A stretch of 64,000 nt of DNA, from contig NC_049980.1 of assembly GCF_000003815.2 (NCBI RefSeq), forward strand, positions 31,325,470-31,389,469. The letters are read 5' to 3'. The position numbers and the translations under genes were made by a program. Below, one piece after another: positions 38,001 through 50,000 of this stretch. The stretch is from Branchiostoma floridae. Taxonomy: Eukaryota; Chordata; Leptocardii; Amphioxiformes; Branchiostomatidae. Every line of letters begins with the position of its first letter. Within the stretch, counting starts at the first letter, position 1. The notes beneath the pieces were generated by a model that ran no database searches, had not been told where the DNA came from, and saw only the letters and a program-made list of their open reading frames with translations.

Positions 38001-41000
38001 CATATAGCAAAATCACTATGTGACTAAAAGTGCATACATTTCACTCACTCACTCACGGCACATTTATGGAAAACACTTAATGACAAAATTCTTCTTTGTA
38101 CACCGACTGTATTATTATCATAGTTGTCGTTTTGGTGACTGACTGGTTCTTATCCACACTCCAGTAGGTATTGCTGCTACAGTATGTAGAATGAGATCCC
38201 AAATATGATGGGTACACCTGGTTGTTTACTACAAATGAACAAAGAACTTTGTTACGTCAGTGATTTTAAAACTTGATGAAACCCTTCACAGATGTATAGT
38301 TACCTTCCTGCAAGTGTTGTCATCTTCCACATCGCTGCTGATGTCCACGACTCGACAGTCTGACACCAGCTCCCCTTCTGTCAGCCCTTGGATGTCTAGG
38401 TTCTCCTTGACGTCCTCCCCAGGGTCTGTGCCCCACCCCTGGGGCATCTCCCCAGGGTCTGTTCCCCACCCCAGGGGCAGGACCAGCAGGGGCACGCTGG
38501 GGTGGAGCGGCTTGGCCTGCAGAAGTCGCACCAGTCGCAGTTGGCTCTCTAACCAGTACGTCTGCCAGATACAACAAACAGGTAAATTTTTCTAGTGCAA
38601 TTTCCATTAAGAAATGTTTTGTCTCCTGTTAGTATGACATGAAATGATAGTTAATACACATCTTTACATCTGTATAGTTATAGTTAGACAGCCAACTGTA
38701 GCGTTCCAGTAGTCTCTTTTTAGAACAAAATTATCTCTTTTCATTGTTACATGATGTTTCTACCATGTACTTGAAATTAGCCTCCGGACATAAACTTGTA
38801 AATAAACTTTCTGTGACCCACCTCGAGACTGTCCTGGTCCACTGGTGGAGGAGGCAGAGCCAGTATAACAGCTGATGTACCCAGTAACATGTGTTCTCTC
38901 TCTACTTCATCTGTGTCCTCCTGTTGTAACAACCCCTGCACTGCCTGTAGTCAGGGACAAAGGAGCATTAGTTAGGACATCTTACTGCACTATGTACACT
39001 CAGAGCCAGGATAACAGCTGATGTGCCCAGTAACATGTGTTCTCTCTCTACTTCATCTGTGTCCTCCTGTTCTAACAACCCCTGCACTGTTTGTAGTCAG
39101 GGAAACAGGAGCATTTATTAGTCTTACAAAGTTTAGAATGTACACTCAGAACCAGGATGACAGCTGATGTACCCAGTAACATGTGTTCTCTCTCCACTTC
39201 ATCTGTGTCCTCCTGTTCTAACAACCCCTCCACTGCCTGTAGTCAGGGACAAAGGAGCATTTATTAGTGAGGACATCTTACAAAGATCAGTAATGTATAC
39301 TCAGAGCCAGGATAACAGCTGATGTGCCCAGTAACAATTGTGCTCACTCTCCACTTCATCTGTGTCCTCCTCTTCGAACAACCGGCCCTGCACTGCCTGT
39401 AGTCAGGGACACGGGAGCATTTATTAGAACATCTTACAAAGCTATGTACACTCAGAGCCAGTATAACAGCTGATGTACCCAGTAACATGTGTTCACTCTC
39501 CACCTCTTCTGTGTCATCCTGTTCTAACAACCCCTGCACTGCCTGCAGTCAGGGACAAAGGAGCGTTAGAACATCTTACAAAGCTATGTACACTCAGAGC
39601 CAGTATAACAGCTGATGTACCCAGTAACATGACTGTTCACTCTCCACTTCATCTGTGTCCTCCTGTTCTAACAACCCCTGCACTGCCTGTAGTCAGGGAC
39701 AAAGGAGCATTAGGAATCTTACAAAGCCATAAGTACATGCAAATGCCAAGGCTGAGACTTCCCAGGGTGGCACTTACAAGAAAAAGGAAAAGTTGGGGAC
39801 AAGCTATGACTTGGAAAAGAACAGTTTATTGGAAAATTGTTGGGATGGGCTGCAGTCGGGAGGGGGCTCAGTGGACAGCATAAAAAGAACAACAAGATTG
39901 GCAATAAAAATATTATTGCCATGACGACGATTGAGGGGAACAACAATACAGCTCAAATCAGAAATAGACTGGAACTTCCCTGTCGCACTATCCCTGGCAC
40001 AATATACGAGGTCTGCCAGTAACCTAAACCTACAGCTGAACACTACAGTGTGTAGTGGAGAATAAAAAATAAGGAAGAACCAACTGTTTTCAGCACTTCC
40101 GCCCTTGAATGACTTTCTTGCACCTAACTCACATGGCTGTCCTACTTCGTAACATTCCAGTCCTTGGATAGTATAATAAGGCCTTGAACAATTATATTTG
40201 GCTCTGAATATGATAACCATTTGGATGCCATCATTCAAGATCATGGCCTCTATATGAAGTATTTCCTGTCTGCCTGTGGCGTATGGCTTGAACAAGCTCT
40301 AGAAAAGAAAATGTATCCTTCATAACATAACATAACATAACATAACATAACAACCAAGACAACGTGATCCATTGTACAGAGTTTCCCTGTCTACCACTTA
40401 AGTTTCAAAGGACAAATTCCTCCAGGGACCCAGTGTGACCTACATTCCACCATTGCATACCAGAGATACATCTGGAACAGATTGGGGGGGGGGGTGCATA
40501 CCCAGCATACTGCATTCCTGTGGAAAAATTCCTGTGCAATTCCTAGAATTTTTGCAGACTGAATGCAATATATACCACTTGACGACTCCCCTGAGGCGTC
40601 GTCAAAAAACAGACTCTGAGGAAGTCAATGGTGGTCCGTCTCAGTGCAAGCATGGTGATAAAGATGATGATGATACTTTTTGTTACAGTAGTACACTTAG
40701 AAATGATCAAAGTTAAAATACAATGTAAGGAAAGTGCCAATGAAATGAAATTTCCTCCATCATTCATGTAAAAAATTTGTTATTTCTGAAAACAATTCCA
40801 ATAGTATGTAACCTTCAAATCAATTATTAACCCAGGCCTGTACTCTTCGGTGGGACAAATTAGCAATGGGAGGTGACATTAGGAGGGAATTCTTCCTGTG
40901 ATGTCACGACCCATTGCTGATAGAAATGACGAAAAAGTTTCCACTTGATGGAATGGAATGACTGAAACTTTGTCAGTCCCAAAAACAACTAACTGTGCCC

Positions 41001-44000
41001 AGGTATGGAGGAACGGATGCTGAAAACAGCATGCAACAGTTCACATGTTACTCTATGCTGTATAAATTATTATGCAGCTGATTTCTTGCCCATATTGCCT
41101 CATTTGAAAATATGCTTGTCGACATGAACAGTGACTAAAGTAGCACGGCTTACAACCACAGCATACAGGGCTGTCTAAATAAAGGCATCTACATTGTAAG
41201 CTTCCTGAAGGGTCTAAAGTTAAACATTGAACAACAAGTTAAACATTAACTATAATTTCCCGTATGTTGGACAAAATGTGATTGACAGCTTTGCAGGTCA
41301 ATGTACAACGTCAGCCATTGTTCCTATGCAGTTTCAGCACAGCTGGAAATTTTGCTTTAAACATCCAGAAAATTTAACCTAGTGTGGCAATTTCTGCTGA
41401 ACATTTTCCAAGAAAATGGCTGATGGGACAGCAAGGCAACCTCCAGCAGGTGGTCAAGACCAACAAGCCCCACCTGCAGCTGGGATGGAGGCACAAGAAC
41501 TGCAGCCTGGACAGGTGGGGAGGGGGGCATTCAACTGGGCCCACGTTACTTGGGAGTTTTTCTAAGACAAAATCGCACAGGATTGGAAGGGTGTGGGGCC
41601 ACAGCTTTCTTTGTGTGTGTGTGTGGGGGGGGTATTATGTATACTGTTATACTGTCACTGCTTAAGGGGGCACACACCAGTTTATTTGGGGTTTCAATTG
41701 GAGGCGGCATAACCTAAAGTCTAGCGACCAGCTCTACCAGGGAATTATCCTGAAGCAAAATAACTGCATATCTGGTGAAAGCATATTCCTTTAGCTACAA
41801 GACAAACTAAGTTTCGATCCTTCAACAGAGGGAAAAAACATTATTTTCGTGTAAAAAATAATGCAAAAAATCGGGCATTTTGGCATTGAAAGAAAAACAT
41901 GAAGATGATTTTTCCGGCAAACACGACTGATACTGTCAGAAAGAGGAAAACCTAACGAGTAATCCAGCTAATTATAAAGAAAATTCTAGTACTACAGTTT
42001 TTTTAATCATCCACGGCGCGCGGCATTACAACTAGGCTTAACACAGCGCTTCAGAGGTCAATCTAGGTCACGAGCCTAATCACATTCAGGCGTAGGAATA
42101 TCCCGGAAGTAAGGCGCGGACAAAAACACAATTTGCACCGAAAACACACCATTTCCTACGCTTTTCAGCCATGTAACCGTTGAATGTCATTTCGCAGGAA
42201 ATAATGAGAAATGTCAACTCAAACATGGACCCTCGGAAGCCTTTCGTCACTTTTTTCTCGCGCACTAGCTCGGACCCCTGTCGCGGAAGAACTGGTGTGT
42301 GCACCGTTAATATATGCAAATTATGATTATTATTGTCCATAACTTTAAAACGTTATACTCTATAGTCATGCCAAGTTTGAGTTGTGTGCCACTTTTCTTT
42401 CTCGAGTAACAGGTGGTTGAAAGTTGCGGTGTCGGAAGGTTGATTTTGCGCCTTCAGGCCAGTATACCATTCAATGCGCATAATAGCAATTACGTCACAA
42501 TAAGCTTGTCCTATGGAAGAGGTTTTAGGCCATTAATACGTGCTAAATGAAGAGGTTTGGTCGTGAGAAGGAAAGGCAAGGGGCCGCTCTTGCGATGGAG
42601 CACACTTTCCCTCTATTTCTAACTGGAATGAACAGTAGAAACCACCTAGAACGTAGTTGAGTTCGTGACGTCACAATGCCGGCCACTAGCCTATGTTTGA
42701 AAGTAAGAACGCTGCAGTTTTAAGTTCCGCACTTCAACGAGAAGCGCTTGAAATGTTATTTTTTGGTCATATCTGGTAGAGGATAGACCTAGCTTTCCCG
42801 TCCAAGCGTTTCCGTAGGCCGGGCTTCTTTCATTTCGTAGAAAAATGAAGTCATATGTTGTATCTTTGGTTAAGATGGAGGCCTATTCTGCATATCCTGC
42901 AGGTATGAACTTAAAAACGGGCATCTGCTAAGATAAGGCTGTGCAGTTTGGTGTCGGTCTCGGTGTAATAAACAAGCCTTGGGATGTATCTTCGGATTGG
43001 TGCAACTTACTTGTGCTAATGTCGAGAACTAGCGCCACGCCGAACTTAACACTTGATTTGCCAGGAAAGTGCGAAAATGACGTCAGCAGGGGCTTTTTTC
43101 ATTGAAAAACGCTTGCCGCTTGATGTACAAGCAACTGTGAAACGTGTAAATGCGATTTACAGGTGCCCCAGAGGTTGTGTAGCAGAAACAACACTGTTTC
43201 GGTAATTGTACATTCTCTCATATATTGCATGGCTTTAACTCACCTGTAGCTTGATATACACTTTGGTATAGATTGCAGTAGGTAAATGTGACTAAGCCTG
43301 GCCCAGTAGTCTTACGCCTTATTTTGCCTTACAGTGTACCTGTTACAATTTTGCAATAAAGTTTGACATTAATTTCAGCCTGTGCAGCATGGTGACCATC
43401 AACATGGCCAACAGGTGCTCCAGGCTCCGGGACAAGGAAACCAGGCCCCACCGCCAGCTGTGCAGATGTCTGTAGGTGCTTTCGGTGGAGCGACCATCAG
43501 GATCCAGGATCAAGCCCTCGCAGCAGGAGGCCTTGTGGCTGGAGCTTCTACTGCAGCTGCACTTGCAGCTGGCAGGGTTTGTTTGGCCGTTTTGTTTTGT
43601 TTGTTTCTCTTGCATATTAGCCAGTAAATTGCCAGGTTTGTACAATGCATTAATCTGCATAAGACTGGACTACAGTAACTAGACTGTAAGGTTTGATCAA
43701 CTCACACCTGGATTAACCCCTTAGGCTACTATTTTCAAGAAGTGTGTTGGGTTCTTAAACAAGCTCAAGGCTGTTCTGAAACACGGGACTTCCGGCTTTA
43801 CATGTATGTTCCATTTAAGACGACATCCCTTAAGGTGCACTCTCACCGGATGTGGGGCAAGCTTGCGGCATTGCTGCGTTCTTTCACTGCGTCACTGTTT
43901 TGTTTTTCCCCCCGATTCTTTATAATTCAGATATTTGCATAATACGTAAGAGTATGACATAGAAGATGACAAAATACACAACAAGGAAGTAAATTTGTTT

Positions 44001-47000
44001 TTTTATCTCTGAAATTCGTTGAGTATCTTTCGAACCCCACAATGCCGCAAGCGAGCCCCACGTCCGGTGAGAGTGCACCTTAACTGAAGAGGCATTTCTT
44101 CATGAGTCAGGCAGGGAAGTAAATTGTACATGTAAAGTGCCTTCCCCAAAAGCACAACTCTGAGGGCTGCTAAAGCCCCCTTTACAATCAAGNNNNNNNN
44201 NNNNNNNNNNNNNNNNNNNNNNNNNNNNNNNNNNNNNNNNNNNNNNNNNNNNNNNNNNNNNNNNNNNNNNNNNNNNNNNNNNNNNNNNNNNNNNNNNNNN
44301 NNNNNNNNNNNNNNNNNNNNNNNNNNNNNNNNNNNNNNNNNNNNNNNNNNNNNNNNNNNNNNNNNNNNNNNNNNNNNNNNNNNNNNNNNNNNNNNNNNNN
44401 NNNNNNNNNNNNNNNNNNNNNNNNNNNNNNNNNNNNNNNNNNNNNNNNNNNNNNNNNNNNNNNNNNNNNNNNNNNNNNNNNNNNNNNNNNNNNNNNNNNN
44501 NNNNNNNNNNNNNNNNNNNNNNNNNNNNNNNNNNNNNNNNNNNNNNNNNNNNNNNNNNNNNNNNNNNNNNNNNNNNNNNNNNNNNNNNNNNNNNNNNNNN
44601 NNNNNNNNNNNNNNNNNNNNNNNNNNNNNNNNNNNNNNNNNNNNNNNNNNNNNNNNNNNNNNNNNNNNNNNNNNNNNNNNNNNNNNNNNNNNNNNNNNNN
44701 NNNNNNNNNNNNNNNNNNNNNNNNNNNNNNNNNNNNNNNNNNNNNNNNNNNNNNNNNNNNNNNNNNNNNNNNNNNNNNNNNNNNNNNNNNNNNNNNNNNN
44801 NNNNNNNNNNNNNNNNNNNNNNNNNNNNNNNNNNNNNNNNNNNNNNNNNNNNNNNNNNNNNNNNNNNNNNNNNNNNNNNNNNNNNNNNNNNNNNNNNNNN
44901 NNNNNNNNNNNNNNNNNNNNNNNNNNNNNNNNNNNNNNNNNNNNNNNNNNNNNNNNNNNNNNNNNNNNNNNNNNNNNNNNNNNNNNNNNNNNNNNNNNNN
45001 NNNNNNNNNNNNNNNNNNNNNNNNNNNNNNNNNNNNNNNNNNNNNNNNNNTTTCTACTTGAGGTACAGGCAAGAAACAGAGGAAGCAATTCGCCGGACGT
45101 TGGAGCGAGAACGACATATCGAGCTAAAGAAGATAGAGAAAGGGTCACTTCTGGTGCAGGTCAAGTTTCTAACACTGGTAAGACACAGAACAATATGAAA
45201 CTTTTCTCATTACATTGTCATTGGCATATTGAGGACTGTTGAAAGAGACCTTGCGGAGATGGGTTGCACATGGGAGGGCGTGCAACAGCTAGCAGTGGAC
45301 AAAACAGCATGGCCAACAATGACGGCCCGCCTCAGTGACCAATACTAACATGCGGCGAAGATGATGATGATGATGATGAGCACATAGTGATTGGGGCACC
45401 CATTTTGGCTTCACCAGCTCTGCCCAGCTGTAAGGATTGATCAGTGCCTTGGGTGTAAAATATAGGAAATCATATGATCACTTCACTTTTTTTATTCCTG
45501 TTTTGTGCACTATGTTTTGTTGGTCATGTTATATACCACCACCAGCCACACTAAGGCACTATCTACACTCATCTATGCATAAGGGACCGTACGATATTTA
45601 TCGGGGGGGGGGAGGGCTGGTGCATTGGAAGTCGGATCAAAAAATTTTTTGATGGCCCTCCCCCCCATCTCAAAAAAATTTAACGTGACCCTCCCCCTCC
45701 ACCTAAAAAAAATCAACATGACCCTCCCCCCGACAGGCATCATCAAACAGGTAGAAAAACAACCGATAAAATAATCTTGATACAACATGTATAGACGTCA
45801 GGGCACAAGGGCGCCGGGCCGGGCCAGTGTTCTCGCCAGGATTTTTTCACAGCGTCGGGGCAGGGGTCTGGGGGCATGCTCCCCCGGGAAAATTTGGATT
45901 TTCAAACCCTCTAAAACAGAATTTCCTGCAACTTGAGAGGAAAATTATGCCCTTGAGATTGGATGCCGGTTGCCTTTTTTACTCCCGTTTTTCAGTAATC
46001 GACGTCCGCCCTCTCCCCAAAAATACGTTATAACTATAAGCTCGGGGAATCAGCAGTCCGTGATCTGGCCCGGGTATTATTTGTCCAGTCATGTCTATAT
46101 GAAAATTTTGGGGTTTTGATGCTTCCAAACAGGGCTCTAGCCAGTGAGTTCGTCAGCCCATGGAAAAATCCAGCCAATTTTTTTCCGGCATTGAATATTA
46201 AAAGAATGCCTACCTCGTGCGATCGATGTTGCGCCCTCCCGCATCAAATGCTAGTAGTTTTTCCAGAGGATAGAATAAACGGCGCCACCACACCTTGTGT
46301 TTTTTTTTCTATTTTGCCCGATGATTTTACTCAAATTTATCGAATCGGTCGGGTTTTACAAGGCCGCGACGTCATTTTCCACGAGCGTGCGTTTGTTTCG
46401 TGCGACCTCAGGTAACCCCGTTTTCGGCGTGAAATCTTTGGCTCACCGCTGGATTTCTTTTTACATAGAGTAGAGTAGACCAAGAACGTTATACATTATA
46501 CGAAGGAGGGCGATCTGCTGCGTCNNNNNNNNNNNNNNNNNNNNNNNNNNNNNNNNNNNNNNNNNNNNNNNNNNNNNNNNNNNNNNNNNNNNNNNNNNNN
46601 NNNNNNNNNNNNNNNNNNNNNNNNGACGTGCTGGGCGCTGCGATCGACAGTCCGTTTGGGGAGGGGGGCGTGCCGCGGCATGTGCTACGGACGCCAATGC
46701 CAGTGCACAGCCGACTCGATCGACACTTGACAACAATATTGCGGCCTTTTCTGCCGCAAATTTTGTCTTTTTGAAACAAAAGAAATGTTGTAAATAAAAA
46801 ATAAAGTGTATAGTTTTGGATTCTTCACGTATTTACCGTGCACCGCTTTTGTAACTTAAATGTTTTGGGAAACTCAGCCGAGCCGAGTGCGTCTTTCCAG
46901 AAAAAAATAAGTCTGTAGACGGAATGACGTATGCCTGTCGGGAACACTGGTCCAGGGCAGCGCCACTTTGGGGGGCCTAGGGGGGCAAAGCCCCCCGGAA

Positions 47001-50000
47001 GCTCTTGCATTTTAGGCTATTCAGAAGGCTTATTTTATCAGTTTTAGGGCCATGTCAAGATATCAAAACAAAAAGAGTATAAACAATTCTTTCAAAAAAA
47101 TTAACATGGCCCTCCCCCCCTATCTAAAAAAATTAACATGGCCCTCCCCCCACCTAAAAAAAAATTAACATGGCCCTCCCCCCCTAACGCACCAGCCCTC
47201 CCCCCCTGATAAATATCGTACAGTCCCTAAAGACAAACGAAAGGTTTTGTTTCCGTTCACTATTTCCCCAGGCTGGGTACTGGGTGATGCGCAGCCTGAA
47301 CGAGAGAATCCACGCGGGGACCGACCGCACCTGTCTGCAGCTGCTACTGGAGGATGAGCTGCAGAGGGTCGGCTGGACCGGACCGATCCAAGTGGGGCTG
47401 GAGGGGTGGTGGTTTGCTGAGGAGGAGGGACAGGAGGAGGAGGAGGCAGCAGGGACGGAGCAGGAGGAGAGATGGGAATGGGCAGGGATGGGGGACAAAC
47501 AGGTGGGCTGACAGATGCTTTGTTCTGATTGGATGATGAACTACTTGTATTTGCTGACTGACATTCTAGGTAGGTAGGTAGAATGGCTTTTTTTCTCAAT
47601 ATGTTTCCAAAGGAAAACATTTTGCTTTCACTGGCCTACTGGCCTGCGTTCTTTTTCTTTCTTCCATCGTCAGCCAATCAAAACTCAGTAGTGTAGTGTT
47701 GAAGTTGTGTAGTGTAGGTACAAGTAGCTCAGTCAGCAGTGCAATCGTTTATGATGCTCAAGGACGAAGGTTCATGTCCCACCTTGGAATATTTTAATCT
47801 ATTGTTCTATTTTTGATAATTGACTTTCAAATAATTTTTAATTAGCAATTAGCTGCCTAGTGTCCAAATTGTATTGTCTCTGTTGCAATTTGAATCAAGT
47901 CAAAGTCAAATCAATACAACGATAAGCTGTAAATAGTCAAAAGTGGGTAATGTATAAAATAATATATTATATAAAACTGGTGACTTGGATAGTAACTTAG
48001 TTAATAAATCCCCACTCTGTTAACACACTTATATTACAGTCAGTACCAGCCAGTGAGACAACAGAGGGAGACTCAGGCCTGCCTGAAGATGTGTCCTCTG
48101 TAGCAGCCATGTCCATCTCTTCAGCTGGAGAGGTGGAGGAGGCACCACTCAAGTGGCTGAGAGCCAGGCTACAGAAGCACAAGGACTCACCAACAGCACA
48201 ACATCGCATCGAGGCCTACAGGTCCTGGGAGGAAGGAGCAGAAATCCTGACCAACAGTGGGTATTCCGACATGGAGGGAGTGAAGGCCTTGGTACTGGGA
48301 TTCATGCAGCGTGACATGGTATCACCAGACAACACAAGTACAGTACTGTATGGACAGTCATGGCTAAACCTGAATAAAGCCCAACTGAAACAGCTAACGT
48401 CTTCCCAGCTACAAGTTGACCCCACGGACAGCACCTGTCTGCTGCTGACAGCCCTACAGCTTCCATATGGAGACAGCCGGGTGCAGACCCTGCAGCAGGT
48501 GGTTGCTGCCATCCTACAGCACGGACCTGGAGACTGGCTGTACCAACACCTGCACCTCATCTACTGCTACCTGGGGTGGGCCATATGGATGGCAAGCCCA
48601 TGGTCAAAAATGATATCAAAACTTTTCAAGGGGAGTGACTTGTCTGCTCTAGCCAAAGCCCTGTCTGCCATGGCTACCGTATATTCTCGAATAAAGTACG
48701 CACTTTTTTAACTTTTCAAAATTGAAAAGGTGCTGCAAGTTTTTGCCAAAGTTGGGGTGCGTACTTTATTTGAGGTTACTGCACAGAGAAATGGTAAAAA
48801 AAGCCTAAAATAAAGCAAGGTGGAGCTACACTTCTAGTAATGTTTCAAAACATACACATTGTTGTTGTCTTGTAGTTGTCTAAACATGAAACAAAGAAAT
48901 TGTCTAAACATGATTTACATAAGATTGGCATTTGCATATAATCCTTTTGAGTTAGTGACTTTGACTTGTACAACTGGTTTTCTACCAGTTCACAGTGATT
49001 TTTATAATTTGCAGTAGGCAATTCACAAGTTTATACAGACAATGACAGTGTAAATGCAGGTTATTTCATGCAAAATAACCTGGGGAAAACATCATAAATT
49101 TTAATTTATCCAGTTCAAGGTCTGTTCAAAATTGGTGGAGAAGGGGTGCGTACTTTATTTGAGTTTTTCCATTTTACCTTTCAGTCCCAAAGATCTGTCT
49201 AAGACTTGTCCAAAATCAGGGGTGCGTACTTTAATTGGGGTGCGTACTTTATTCGAGAATATACGGTAGTTCCCTTATGTACAAACAGGACCATTTGAAC
49301 ACTGTGTACTACACAGCGCGAATGTCTGAGGAAGTGTCTGAGACAGAAGCAATCAGACAGTTTGAGCACTACCTCAGGCTGGCACCAGAGTGTGATTTCC
49401 GTGTGCCACGTGCTCACTACCGCCTGGCCACCCTGTACGGACATCAGCAGGACAGGCAGAAGGTGATTCACCACTTCACCAGGGGGCAGCAGAGGGTCCA
49501 GACCAACAGGCTACCTGTGTTTGTTGAGGTCCCAAGATTCATCAAAGATCCTGCCAAAAAGGCATATGAACATTTTAACTGATGCTCTTTTCTGCCCAAA
49601 TTTACATATTGTATGACAGTGTAAAAGATCTTTCCTATGGCAGAATTCCATTTCAACATTCAATCACTAATCCAATTGACTTCCAAATTCAGTACATTAC
49701 ATTATCTACAAAATGTATTCAACATGTCACAAGTATAAAAATACAAGCTGTCTAAGGAAGTGTTTGAGATCTCATGTATAATGCAAATGACTGCCAGATT
49801 TACGTCGTAAGTTCAACTCTCTTACACATGTCATAAGCAGGAAATTCCAAATGTTACAGGGAATAAGAAAGCCTACAGCAAATTTAACATGGCATTAGTG
49901 TGATGACGTCACCTGATCCAAGTATAATTGTAATTGGTCACTATATAATTTAAATTGGATTAAAGCTAACTGAAAGCTTACAAGACTGGACTCCTGTACA

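Larger units (their letters stand above)
41416..49582 (+). pseudogene. Nested gene copy 1: Pro/Gln-rich, Gly/Ala hydrophobic, TPR-like protein, interrupted by a MITE
   Basis: Exons 41416-41514, 43379-43576, a part lost in the N run, 45051-45177 (open to the gap), 47272-47502, and 48040-49582 split by a 590-bp TA-flanked element at 48677-49266. The start is chosen at AAGAAAATGG, identical in copy 2. The protein runs MADGTARQPPAGG, then GGATIRIQDQALAAGGLVAG, EEAIRRTLERERHIELKKIE, AGYWVMRSLNERIHAGTDRT, an acidic stretch, and GVKALVLGFMQRDM. Translation then enters the element and stops at 48711. Removal of the element plus one TA restores the frame seen in copy 2, so the lesion is the insertion alone. 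The product would lack about 105 residues of the TPR-like end. I do not recognise the family. Confidence 0.75.

Noticed and set aside
39804-40295. 163-codon minus-strand frame
   Set aside because: No family resemblance, no splice signals in phase with MCM3AP, and no counterpart in any duplicated region.
44003-45148. Very long frames of 309-381 codons
   Set aside because: They exist only because the N run has no stop codons.
47165-47620. Minus-strand Pro/Ser-rich frame of 151 codons
   Set aside because: Antisense of the acidic-repeat exon of nested gene copy 1 and of a C-rich transposon end.
47716-47795. Possible tRNA gene
   Set aside because: A and B box matches are present, but no complete cloverleaf can be drawn by eye, and the region is a copy-specific insertion, so a SINE is more likely.
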